DNA from: CBDDRG01 sp051306415
Lineage (GTDB): Bacteria > Pseudomonadota > Gammaproteobacteria > Pseudomonadales > Porticoccaceae
Assembly: GCA_051306415.1 (NCBI GenBank)
Contig: JBPPNE010000309.1
Coordinates: 1-21,818 of the forward strand
DNA length: 21,818 nucleotides
Direction of reading: 5' to 3'
Position numbers and translations under genes: made by a program. Shown piece by piece: positions 1-7,630 of this stretch. How positions within the stretch are numbered: position 1 is the first letter of the stretch; each line of letters begins with the position of its first letter. The notes under the pieces are model-generated. The model had not been told where the DNA came from. It saw nothing but the letters and a program-made list of their open reading frames with translations, and did no database searches.

Positions 1-262
1 GCCGTTGGGCTACACCCAGGTGCGCTACCCGGGTCTGGCCAAGAACGCCGCCCCGGTGTTCACGCTGATCGGGCTGACGAACCTTTACCGGGTGCGCAGG
101 CGCCTGCTGGCATGACAGGCTAGATCCGCCCGGTGCTCCCGAAGATACCCCCAAAGGGCCGGGAAGGGCACCCCAAGGCGCGCCAATCCGCGAAAAATCG
201 CGCCTGGCGTGGCGCAGGGGTGGAATCAGGCGAACCGCTCAGAGGTTCCTTAACAGGCCCTA
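1..262 (+). mobile_element. Right end of an IS5-family insertion sequence
   Basis: The window opens inside an insertion sequence. It holds the last codons of the transposase and about 145 bp of non-coding right end. The likely outer end is near 258, where the sequence reads aacaggccc followed by CTAG; IS5 elements commonly target YTAR tetranucleotides, so CTAG could be the duplicated target. GGCGCG and CGCGCC arms at about 179-212 can form a hairpin in the non-coding end. The left end lies outside the window, so neither the terminal inverted repeat nor the target duplication can be confirmed. The family call comes from the transposase C-terminus; the exact boundary is inference. Confidence 0.7.
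2..115 (+). CDS. IS5-family transposase, C-terminal fragment (5' end off window)
   Basis: The frame starting at base 2 encodes 37 residues ending at a TGA at 113-115. It contains YTQVRYPGLAKN followed by a hydrophobic stretch and NLYRVRRRLLA. The pattern of Y-RGLAKN, then a helix, then N-L---RR-L at the extreme C-terminus is characteristic of IS5-group DDE transposases. In a full protein it follows the last catalytic Glu. Only the tail is visible, so whether the complete transposase is active cannot be judged. Confidence 0.8.
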   Translation, partial: PLGYTQVRYPGLAKNAAPVFTLIGLTNLYRVRRRLLA

Positions 263-313
263 GAGACTGGACTGGAAATCCAACAGGACCGCTCCGCAAC
301 GAACTGTCAAAAC

Positions 314-372
314 GTATCCGCTAGCGGCGTAAATCCCCGCGTCATCCGCCCGACGCCGATGTCTACGGATAC
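314..372. repeat. Two-part inverted repeat (intergenic hairpin)
   Basis: GTATCCG at 314-320 pairs with CGGATAC at 366-372. Inside it, CGGCGT at 325-330 pairs with ACGCCG at 353-358. The two stems are separated by unpaired spacers of 4 and 7 nt, and the apical loop is 22 nt. It lies between the IS end and the stop of the persulfide dioxygenase gene. There is no adjacent U-tract, so it is not a simple intrinsic terminator. It lacks the GTTRRRY core of integron attC sites. It may be a dispersed palindromic element; its role is unknown. Confidence 0.5.
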
Positions 373-396
373 TCTCAACAACCTGATTCCGTTCGC

Positions 397-422
397 GGTT
401 CGTCCTGAGCTTGTCGAAGGAC
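397..422. repeat. Dispersed short repeat (TCCTGAGCTTGTCGAAGGA type)
   Basis: The segment reads TTCGTCCTGAGCTTGTCGAA with flanking bases and is weakly palindromic (TTCG/CGAA and GTCCT/AGGAC arms). Its reverse complement, TTCGACAAGCTCAGGACGAA, belongs to a short repeat type that recurs in intergenic regions of many bacterial genomes. Here it sits about 55 bp past the persulfide dioxygenase stop codon. No second copy was found in this window by eye. The repeat identity comes from general familiarity, not a search. Confidence 0.5.
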
Positions 423-476
423 TTATTCAGAGCATCCCTAAGCTTCATCCAGCAGCCTTTCTCTACTGACGGCTGG

Positions 477-1553
477 TCAATCCCGAATTCCACCGGCAAC
501 AGTAAACCCGCGCGAGCGCCAGCGCAGCATACCCCCGGCCAGATTCGCCGTATTCTCCAGCCCCGCGCGCTTCAGAATGACCGTGGCCTGGGCCGAGCGG
601 CCACCAGCACGGCACACGGTCACCACCGGGGTGTCTCGATCAATCTCGGCGACCCGCGCCACGACTTCACCCAAGGGTATCGAGCGGGAACCGGGGATAT
701 GCCCGAGCGGCCCCGCGAATTCGTCGGGCTCGCGCACATCGATGATCTGCACCGCGCTCAGATGCTCTTCCAGCCATTGCGGGTCAATTTCCCAGATGCC
801 GCCGAAGGTGTAAACCAGTTGTGCCCAAGCTGGCCCCTGGTCCGGCGCCTCACCGCCCGTCGGGCGCCCACATTTCAGGTTCGCGGGGACCGCGATATCG
901 ATCTGTTTCGGGTGCGGCAGGCCAAGGTTGTGCATGTAGCCAACGAAGTCGTCCTCGCTGATGTTACCGCCCAGACGCGGGTTGAACCGGCGCTCTTCAG
1001 CCACCGTAGTCATGGTGATGCCACGGTAATCGTGGCCCGGGTATAGCAGAGTTTCCTCAGGCAGCGACAATATCTGCGTCTTGATCGAGCGGTACATCAC
1101 TCGCGCATCGCCCTGCTGAAAATCGGTGCGCCCGCAGCCGCGCACCAGCAGCGTATCGCCAGTGAACGCCATCCGTTCATCGTCGAGCACATATGTCAAA
1201 CAGCCGTTGGTGTGGCCTGGGGTTTCCCGCACGGTGACAAAGCGGGCGCCAAAGCGGATGTGGTCACCGTGCTTCAGATAGCGGTCAGCGCCCTCCACCC
1301 CCGCGTTCGCGCTAATGCCGATCTCGGCGCCGGTCTGCTGCTTCAGCAGCCAGGCGCCGGTGACGTGATCGGCGTGGCAATGGGTGTCGATGACCTGGGC
1401 GAGCTTCAATCCCAATTCTTCCAGCAGCGCGCGGTCGCGGCGCGACTGCTCGAATACCGCATCGATCAGAATCGCCTCGCGGGCGACGGCATCGCCGAGC
1501 AAATAGGTGTAGGTCGAGGATTCCTGATCAAACAGCTGTCTGAATATCAGCAT
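477..1553 (-). CDS. Persulfide dioxygenase-rhodanese fusion (ETHE1-like MBL fold)
   Basis: This 358-residue protein should oxidise glutathione persulfide to sulfite, with a fused sulfurtransferase. The N-terminal metallo-beta-lactamase domain (about 1-235) has THCHADH at 57-63, ETPGHT with H114, TGDTL with D133 and YPGHDY with H174. The ETHE1 family uses a mononuclear iron bound by two His and one Asp, and this set supplies those ligands. A C-terminal rhodanese domain (about 255-355) carries the active loop CRAGGRS with C314. The arrangement matches the PRF-type fusions known from proteobacteria. AGGAG lies upstream of the ATG, which supports this start. It is the last gene of the minus-strand run that begins with a sulfite-type exporter. 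All key residues are present, so it is probably active. Confidence 0.9.
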   Translation of the reverse strand: MLIFRQLFDQESSTYTYLLGDAVAREAILIDAVFEQSRRDRALLEELGLKLAQVIDTHCHADHVTGAWLLKQQTGAEIGISANAGVEGADRYLKHGDHIRFGARFVTVRETPGHTNGCLTYVLDDERMAFTGDTLLVRGCGRTDFQQGDARVMYRSIKTQILSLPEETLLYPGHDYRGITMTTVAEERRFNPRLGGNISEDDFVGYMHNLGLPHPKQIDIAVPANLKCGRPTGGEAPDQGPAWAQLVYTFGGIWEIDPQWLEEHLSAVQIIDVREPDEFAGPLGHIPGSRSIPLGEVVARVAEIDRDTPVVTVCRAGGRSAQATVILKRAGLENTANLAGGMLRWRSRGFTVAGGIRD

Positions 1554-1654
1554 GGGAAGCTACTCCTGACGGAGCCTGAATAGTACTTTAGACCAGTGAC
1601 GCACGCCATGACACGCGGCGGCCAATTTCCCGCACCTCACTTTGAGCGCCGCTG

Positions 1655-2860
1655 TCACCCTGGATCCGTCGTCGCACCACGGCGGGCACCGCGCTCAGGC
1701 GTCATCACCAGCAGTGCAAAGGCCGCCAAACTGATCACGCTGGCGAGCGCGAACACGGTCCGATAATCGGTCGCGATAACCACATGGCCAAGCACCAAGC
1801 CCGCCGCCGCCAACCCCAGATTAAAAGCGCCGTTGTACGCCGCCATGACCTTGCCGCGCTCTGCTGGCGTGGCACAGTCAATGGCGACCGCATTCAGAGC
1901 AGGGTAGTAGATCCCCTGGGTCAAGCCGAGCATCGCACCGGCGGCAAACAGACCGAACCGGTCGAGCCAGATCAGCATCAAAGGCGTCAGCACATACAGC
2001 AGGAGCATGGCGCGCACGACCCGCAGCCGACCCAGGCGATCCGCCAGATTGCCAAAGCATATCCGCACCGACACCGCCGCGACCGCATAGGCAACGAGAT
2101 AAATCGCGACCTTGTCGATACCCAGCGACAGTGCCCAAGGCTGATAAAAAGTGAACAGGGTGCCGAAGACCCAGCCCACCATTGTCGAGGCGAGAATCAC
2201 CGGTGTCATTCCCGGTCGCCGCAACACCTGCAGCAAACTCGCGTGGGTGCCGCTGGCGGGCGTCTGCCGTTGCTCCGCCACCAGGCGCGAGAGCAACGCG
2301 GCAAGAAAAGCCGCAACCGCGGTAGCGGCAAAGACCACCTTCCAACCGAAGTGTTCCGAGGCCCACTCCGCAAAGGCGGGCCCGACCGCGTTGGTGAAGA
2401 TCATCACCGCCCCGAATATCCCGAGCGCCTGGCCGAGGCGGGCGGGCGGCGAGAGGTCGGTTGCCAATGTCGCCACCGCGACGTAAAACAGCGTAAAGCC
2501 GACGCCTTGCAGTATGCGCAGCACCCAGATCAGCGGCCCGACGCTGTCCACCCACAAAAAGCCGGCACAGGAAATCGCAAGAATCAGCCCGCCCAGGAAG
2601 GCAAAACGCTTGCGGCCGTGGCGATCGATGCGACCACCGACATAGGGCACCGTCAACGCTGACGCGAGCCAGAACACCGTGGTGACGCTGCCGATGGTGA
2701 CGGCATCAGCGGCGAGCGCGACCGACAGAAATTTCGGCAGCAAGAAAAAGGTTGAAAATGACAGCCCAAAAACCGAGGTGACCGCCAGCAACAGCATGAA
2801 CTGACCGGTAAACAGCGATGGCACAGTGTCAAAGGCATTCGGGGGCTGAACGACCGTCAT
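1655..2860 (-). CDS. MFS transporter, 12 transmembrane segments
   Basis: This 401-residue inner-membrane secondary transporter of the major facilitator superfamily has hydrophobic helices throughout. It carries the family's motif A after TM2 (GGRIDRHGRKR) and a degenerate second copy in the C-terminal half (GNLADRLGRLR). The central cytoplasmic loop lies at about 200-215. The length is typical for the family. No substrate-specific signature is recognised. The ATG at 2860 has no strong Shine-Dalgarno sequence, so the exact start is less certain than for its neighbours. It sits about 100 bp before the persulfide dioxygenase gene and 88 bp after the ferritin-like gene, all on the same strand, so co-transcription is plausible. 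A role in exporting a sulfur compound would be a guess from context only. Confidence 0.85.
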   Translation of the reverse strand: MTVVQPPNAFDTVPSLFTGQFMLLLAVTSVFGLSFSTFFLLPKFLSVALAADAVTIGSVTTVFWLASALTVPYVGGRIDRHGRKRFAFLGGLILAISCAGFLWVDSVGPLIWVLRILQGVGFTLFYVAVATLATDLSPPARLGQALGIFGAVMIFTNAVGPAFAEWASEHFGWKVVFAATAVAAFLAALLSRLVAEQRQTPASGTHASLLQVLRRPGMTPVILASTMVGWVFGTLFTFYQPWALSLGIDKVAIYLVAYAVAAVSVRICFGNLADRLGRLRVVRAMLLLYVLTPLMLIWLDRFGLFAAGAMLGLTQGIYYPALNAVAIDCATPAERGKVMAAYNGAFNLGLAAAGLVLGHVVIATDYRTVFALASVISLAAFALLVMTPERGARRGATTDPG

Positions 2861-2948
2861 CGTGGCACGCTCGCTGGGAACCCTGTTGAGCCAGCGGATT
2901 GGCAGCCCGGCGGAATAGTGTTGATCGTGATCGTGGCCAGTAGCGGAC

Positions 2949-3434
2949 TTAAAGCAAGTGCGCGATGGTTTGCAGGCGCTCGCCGTGTCGCCGCTCTTCA
3001 GCGCCGTTCTGGCGCAACAACTCCGCCGCCGCTGGATTGGTCAACGAATTGGCCCAGACAGTGTAGAGATCTTCGCCGCCGATCTCGCCCGCGATCATCG
3101 AGGCGCAGGTAGCCGCAGTGAAAACCCGTTTTTCGGGGCGCCCACAATAGGGATTCTGCGCGTGCTCTGGCACCGCGCACGCCTCCCTCGTCAAGTGCTG
3201 AACCGCCTTGGCGACACGGTGGGCATGAGCCATCTCCTCGCGCCCATTTTGCACTAACACGGCCTTTATTCGCCCGTCATCCACGCTGTCGGCGAGTTCC
3301 TGATAAAGCCACTCGCCACCAGCTTCGACGACCACCATCAACCGCAAATCGTCGATAGTCGGTTGGGTCACGCTCGCGAGATAGGCAAGTGCGCTATTAA
3401 AGTCAGGCGGCAAGGTGCCAGGGAGCTTGGTCAT
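2949..3434 (-). CDS. Ferritin-like diiron protein (rubrerythrin-type four-helix bundle)
   Basis: This small soluble protein of 161 residues has two helix pairs that each carry the diiron ligand pattern: EAGGEWLY (E37/E41) with EEMAH (E67, H70), and EIGGEDLY (E117/E121) with EERRH (E147, H150). That Glu / Glu-x-x-His, twice repeated, is the ferritin/rubrerythrin metal site. There is no C-terminal rubredoxin-like Cys4 domain, so it is not a classical rubrerythrin. I chose the ATG at 3434 over the longer frame from 3491 because GGAG precedes it and the upstream residues look non-coding. It lies between the TauE-type exporter and the MFS gene on the same strand. Likely roles in peroxide or iron handling are inferred from the family. 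Confidence 0.8.
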   Translation of the reverse strand: MTKLPGTLPPDFNSALAYLASVTQPTIDDLRLMVVVEAGGEWLYQELADSVDDGRIKAVLVQNGREEMAHAHRVAKAVQHLTREACAVPEHAQNPYCGRPEKRVFTAATCASMIAGEIGGEDLYTVWANSLTNPAAAELLRQNGAEERRHGERLQTIAHLL

Positions 3435-3526
3435 TGTTATCTCCAAGTGTGACCGGCGGTCAGGCGAACACCGGGAGACGGATTCTTGCACTGATTCGCA
3501 CAGATTTCATCACCTCAATACCGACC

Positions 3527-4300
3527 CTATGAGTTTGCCCCAATCGCCAACAGCACCAACGCCAGCAGTCTCCGCAGGAACCTGTGCGGCAAGCGGGCAG
3601 AGAGCATCGCACCAATCAACACGGCGGGAATGGAACCCACCAGCAGATTCCCAAGCAAACGGATATCCACATTGCCGATGACCAGATGCCCGAGTCCGGC
3701 AAAGATCGCGAGTGGAATCGCATGCACGATGTCGGTGGCAACGAGCCGGGGCGGGGTCAGGCGCAGCGGATAGAGGTAGGCGAGAAACACCGCGCCCAGC
3801 GCCCCGGCGCCCACGGAGGTCAGCGTCACCAGCACTCCGAGCACGGCGCCAGCGGCGACCGTCAGTGGCGGCTGCTGGGCCTTAAATTGCACGCTGTCGG
3901 TAATGCGCAGCCGGCGGCCCAGCTCATGGAGACGCCGCTGGAACACCAGCCCGACGGCGGTCAGCAGTACGGCGACGGCAATGGCGGTCTTGAGCAAAAC
4001 CACGGCCGATTCCTCCACTGGGTGCAATTTTATCCAGATCAGAGTCGCTGCCGAGGCGGTGAGACTGCCGAGCCACAGCCGCTTTACAATCGACCAATCG
4101 ATCAGGCCGTGGCCGTGGTGAACGCGGGTCGCGAACAGTTTCGTGATCGCCGCAAACCACAAGTCGGTGCCAACGGCAGCGAGGGGAGCAACCCCGAACA
4201 CCAGTAGCAACAATGGCGTCATCAGCGCGCCGCCACCGACGCCGGTGAGCCCCACCAACAGGCCGGTGAGTGCGGCGGCGCAGACCAACATAACATCCAT
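3527..4300 (-). CDS. TauE/SafE (TSUP) family anion exporter
   Basis: This 257-residue inner-membrane protein is built as two homologous halves. Each half opens with a glycine-rich motif: GLTGVGGGALMTPLLL near residue 17, and TLTSVGAGALG near residue 160. Each is followed by a short motif ending TDL or TDI. This duplicated arrangement is diagnostic of the TSUP family, which exports sulfite, sulfoacetate and related anions. About 7-8 membrane segments are visible. A GGTGAG-like ribosome site precedes the ATG. It is the first gene of a minus-strand run that ends with a persulfide dioxygenase. That enzyme makes sulfite, so sulfite export is the natural inference. It is divergent from the broken alanine dehydrogenase gene, with a 269-bp gap between them that must hold both promoters; no convincing promoter was picked out there. 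Confidence 0.88.
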   Translation of the reverse strand: MDVMLVCAAALTGLLVGLTGVGGGALMTPLLLLVFGVAPLAAVGTDLWFAAITKLFATRVHHGHGLIDWSIVKRLWLGSLTASAATLIWIKLHPVEESAVVLLKTAIAVAVLLTAVGLVFQRRLHELGRRLRITDSVQFKAQQPPLTVAAGAVLGVLVTLTSVGAGALGAVFLAYLYPLRLTPPRLVATDIVHAIPLAIFAGLGHLVIGNVDIRLLGNLLVGSIPAVLIGAMLSARLPHRFLRRLLALVLLAIGANS

Positions 4301-4569
4301 ACCCTATCTCACCGGAAATACGTGATCGCAACAGAAATAGCCGTGGAAACAGAGGGCGGCTAGGCTGTAGGGCTAGCTCCCCCCACGTCGCCAGACACCT
4401 CTAACTAGGGCGGCGCCAACATACCCGATAAACCCACAGTGCCTGCCAACACCATCGATAACGCCGGCAGGCTCCTAGGCAATTGCGAACCACCTTTGCG
4501 GGCCGCCTTTCGCCATGGGAAGATCAACAGCTACCATCAACTATATTCACAACATTTCACGGACCGCGC

Positions 4570-5663
4570 ATGGACATCGGCATTCCTCGGGAACTCAAGG
4601 ACAACGAATACCGTATCGCTCTGGTTCCAGGTGGCACCCGCGATCTGGTGATAGCTGGCCATCGGGGGCGCGTCGAAGCCGGTGCCGGCGTGGGTTCAGG
4701 CTTCCGCGACGACGACTATGTGGCCGCCGGCGCCGAGATTGTCGATGCGGCAACGGCTTGGGCCAGCGATCTGGTAATCAAGGTCAAGGAGCCCGTGCCC
4801 GTCGAATATACTCGCCTCGGCGAACAGATGGTTTTCACTTATTTCCACCTCGCGGGCGCCGATCCCGCACTCACCACGGCCCTGCTCCGCAGCTACACCA
4901 CGGCCATCGCCTACGAAACCGTTGCCACTAGCGACGGCAAGTTGCCACTGCTGGCCCCGATGAGTGCCGTCGCCGGGGACATGGCGGTGGTGGTCGGCAA
5001 CTATCATCTGGCGCGCACTCATGGCGGCAAGGGCATGATGCTGGCGCGGGTGCTCGGGCGACGCTTCGGCAAGGCGGTCATCATCGGCGACGGCGTGGTC
5101 GGCCTGCACGCGGCCCAAGTCGCCGACGCCATGGGCGCCGAAGTGACGGTCTTTGGCCTCGACTCGCGCCGCGGCCAGGAGCTGCAACGACTGGTGTCAG
5201 CGAATCTCCGCTATAAAATCTCCGAGCCCGCCAGTATCACCACCGAGTTGGCCGATGCCGATCTCGTGGTGGGCGCGGTGCTGCGGGTGGGCGCCCGCAC
5301 GCCCGCACGCCCCACGTCGTCACCGAGGAGATGGTACGCGGTATGCGGCCCGGCTCGGTGATCGTCGATGTCAGTATCGACCAGGGTGGTTGCATCGAGA
5401 CCTCGCGCCCCACCAGCCACCACGATCCCGTTTTCACCTGCCACGGCATCGTCCACTACTGCGTCACCAACATGCCCGGCGCCTACCCGCTCCTGGCCAC
5501 CCTTGCACTCACCCAAGCTACATTGCCCTATGTGCTACGACTTGCCAACAGCGGTCTCGACGCCTTGCGCACGGATCCTGGGTTTGCCATGGGCGTCAAC
5601 ACCCACAAGGGCCATGTGACCTGCCAGCCGGTCGCCGAAGCCCTTGGCTTGCTCGATCACTAA
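4570..5663 (+). pseudogene. ald: Alanine dehydrogenase, frameshifted by an 8-bp tandem duplication
   Basis: The gene encodes NAD-dependent L-alanine dehydrogenase (alanine to pyruvate and ammonia). The first frame starts MDIGIPRELK at 4570. It has the catalytic-region residues R15, K73 (in KVKEP) and H93 (in YFHLAGAD) and the Rossmann glycine motif near IIGDGVVG. It then derails after VLRVGARTP and stops at 5361. The rest continues in another frame from HVVTEEMVRGMRPGS to 5663, with the NMPGAYP and THKGHV segments. The break is an 8-bp tandem repeat, CCCGCACG at 5294-5301 and 5302-5309. Removing one copy restores an uninterrupted 361-codon gene, near the usual 370. No strong ribosome site precedes the ATG. 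As written, the product would lose the C-terminal part of the enzyme, so it is probably inactive unless the duplication is an assembly error or a reversible slippage site. Confidence 0.9.
5294..5309 (+). repeat. 8-bp perfect tandem duplication CCCGCACG x2 inside ald
   Basis: Two adjacent identical copies of CCCGCACG shift the reading frame by +2. With one copy removed, codons read ACG CCC CAC GTC GTC ACC, giving TPHVVT, which joins the two halves of the enzyme in register. Short adjacent repeats of this kind arise, and revert, by slipped-strand replication. Confidence 0.9.
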
Positions 5664-5813
5664 CAAGCGTTTGCCCGGTAAACCGCTACGCTGAAACACT
5701 GCTGCCCCGACAAAGGGAGCATCGCGACAGACGTTTGCGCCGTGCGGAGGCGGAACGCAATGCGACAGGAACTTCCCGACGAAGGGTTTGATAAATCCGA
5801 CTGGATGGAGTAC

Positions 5814-5854
5814 AAAAAAAATCGACCACCGCCACTTGGCCACTTCGGCGGTGG
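5814..5854 (-). terminator. Intrinsic terminator-like hairpin facing the minus strand
   Basis: CCACCGCC at 5826-5833 pairs perfectly with GGCGGTGG at 5847-5854 over a 13-nt loop. Read on the minus strand, the stem is followed by TCGA and eight T residues (complement of 5814-5821), the classic intrinsic terminator layout. No minus-strand gene lies upstream of it: the next gene to the right is on the plus strand. It could end an antisense transcript or an unrecognised small RNA. It could also give weak termination behind ald on the plus strand, where the U-tract is absent. Confidence 0.55.
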
Positions 5855-5893
5855 GTAAGGACACCTGTATATGTACGACAGGGAAGCACCCGC

Positions 5894-7600
5894 ATGGAAT
5901 CCACGTGTACGATGCTTCGTTTTCACCCGCTACCCAGCCCTAACCGCGCCCGCCGGGATAGCGGCAAATTCCTGTCTTTTTGGCAGCGCTGCACAGTCGC
6001 GGTCGCTTTGCTGTCCTTTTTTGCTGGAGCCCTGGCCGACGCTCAAGCTGAAGACTGGATCTACCGCGTCCGCCCCGGCGACAACCTCTGGCTGCTGACG
6101 TAACGGCATCTGACAAGCCTCGCCTATGTGGATCGCCTGCAAGCACTGAACCAGATTGCCGACGCTTACCGGGTGCCGCCGGGAACGCGCCTGCGAATAC
6201 CGCTCGACTGGGCCCGCAAGCGGCCGGGGCTGGCGCGTGTGGTCGCCGCCACCGGCGAGAGCACCGTTATCCGGGCCGGCGACGGCACAAGTTCTGCCAT
6301 CACCCTCGACAGCCGTATCAACGCCGGCGATACGGTGACCTGCGCCGCCAACAGCTATGCCACCCTTCAGTTCGAGGACGACTCGCGGCTGCGCGTGCAG
6401 GCCGACAGCCAGATTCGCCTCGAAGCAGCCTGGGTTTACGGCGACGCCGGGTTCTTCGCGAGCGAGATCGCGCTGGAGCGGGGCCGCACGGAGAACGAAG
6501 TTCCCGCCCGCGAGCCGAGCGCGACGCGACTGCGCATCCGCACGCCGGCGGCGATCACCTCGGTGCGGGGCACCCGCTTCCGGGTCAGTACCGAGACGAT
6601 CGATTCGAGTTCGCGCAGCGAGGTGCTGCGCGGCCAGGTGGGTGTCGTCGCGCGGGGCAAGGTCGTTCCGGTGAACGCTGGCTTCGGCACCCTGACCCAC
6701 GCCGGCAAGGCCCCGTCGCCACCGGTTCCCCTGTTGCCTGCGCCCGATCTCGCCAGTCTGCCGTCGCTGCTGGAGCGAGTGCCGCTGCGCTTTGAGTTAA
6801 CCCCCCTCGCCGGCGCCGCGGGCTACCGTGCGCAGGTAGCGACCGACCCGACCTTCAACGCCTTGGTGGCGGATTTCAGTGCGGATTCGCCTATCATGCA
6901 CGGGCCGGACATTGCCAACGGCGTCTACTGGCTACGGGTGCGTGGCAGCGACGCCCACCGCATCGAAGGCGTGGATGGCGTGCACCGCTTCACTCTCCAC
7001 GCGCGCCCGGAGCCCCCGTTCATTATCGAGCCGCAAGCCGGTGGCGGCACCGATGTCATTCCGCAGTTTCGCTGGGCCGCGCATCCCGACGCCACCCACT
7101 ACGAGTTGGAAGTGGCAGCCGCCGCAACCTTTACCGCGCCGCTGATTGCCGAGCGCTCACTGCGCGAGACCAGCTACCGCGCCGCCAACGCGTTCGCGCC
7201 GGGACACTATTTTTGGCGCATTGCCAGCGTGTCCGCCCACGACGGCCGCGGTCCGATGAGCGATTCAATGCCTTTCCGGGTGCCGCACCCAGGGCCGACC
7301 GCGGACGCGCCCAACCTGTCCCGCACAGCGCTATCGATTCAGTGGAGCGGCGCGGCGCCGGGCCACAGCTTCCAGTTTCAGCTCGCCACCAATGAGTCCT
7401 TTGCCGACCTGCGCGTCGACCAGCGCGTCGACGCACCCCGCATTGAACTTAAACGGCCGCGCGGCGGTCACTACTTCATGCGCATACGCACCATCGAGGC
7501 CGACGGCTTTAGCGGGCCCTTCGGCACCGCCCAGAAGATCGATATCCCACCATCGCCCTATTGGTTGCTGGTGCTGCTACCCTTGGCCTGGCTGTTATGA
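5894..7600 (+). pseudogene. Secreted LysM-FecR domain protein with an in-frame stop at 6101-6103
   Basis: One reading frame runs from ATG 5894 to TGA 7598-7600 and is interrupted by a single TAA at 6101-6103. Before the stop come a signal peptide (hydrophobic core about 34-48, likely cleavage after ADAQA near 52) and the start of a LysM domain (YRVRPGDNLWLLT). After it the LysM domain continues (RHLTSLAYVDRLQALN to PPGTRLRIPLDW). A FecR-type domain then runs from about 119 to 270, containing TPAAITSVRGTRFRV. Then come Fn3-like repeats and a hydrophobic C-terminal tail. One base change (CAA or GAA to TAA) explains the stop. Translation from the GTG or ATG codons after 6103 would give a protein with no export signal. 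LysM-FecR proteins are often encoded beside CHASE2-domain sensors, as here, 30 bp upstream of one. This is probably a recent nonsense mutation; readthrough or a sequencing error cannot be excluded. Confidence 0.85.
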
Positions 7601-7630
7601 ACCGGGTGCCGTTGTGAACCAGGTGCTGTG

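Noticed and set aside
314..372. Integron attC site
   Set aside because: The two-part stem is reminiscent of attC, but the GTTRRRY core and its complement are absent and no integrase or cassette is near.
411..1046. Plus-strand open frames opposite the persulfide dioxygenase, and similar long antisense frames elsewhere (for example 12329-13861)
   Set aside because: They are shadows of well-supported genes in GC-rich DNA, with no recognisable domains or ribosome sites.
5865..5881. CTGT-N9-ACAG near the LysM-FecR start, resembling a LexA box
   Set aside because: The enterobacterial LexA box is CTGT-N8-ACAG; this one is a base longer, and no SOS gene is nearby.
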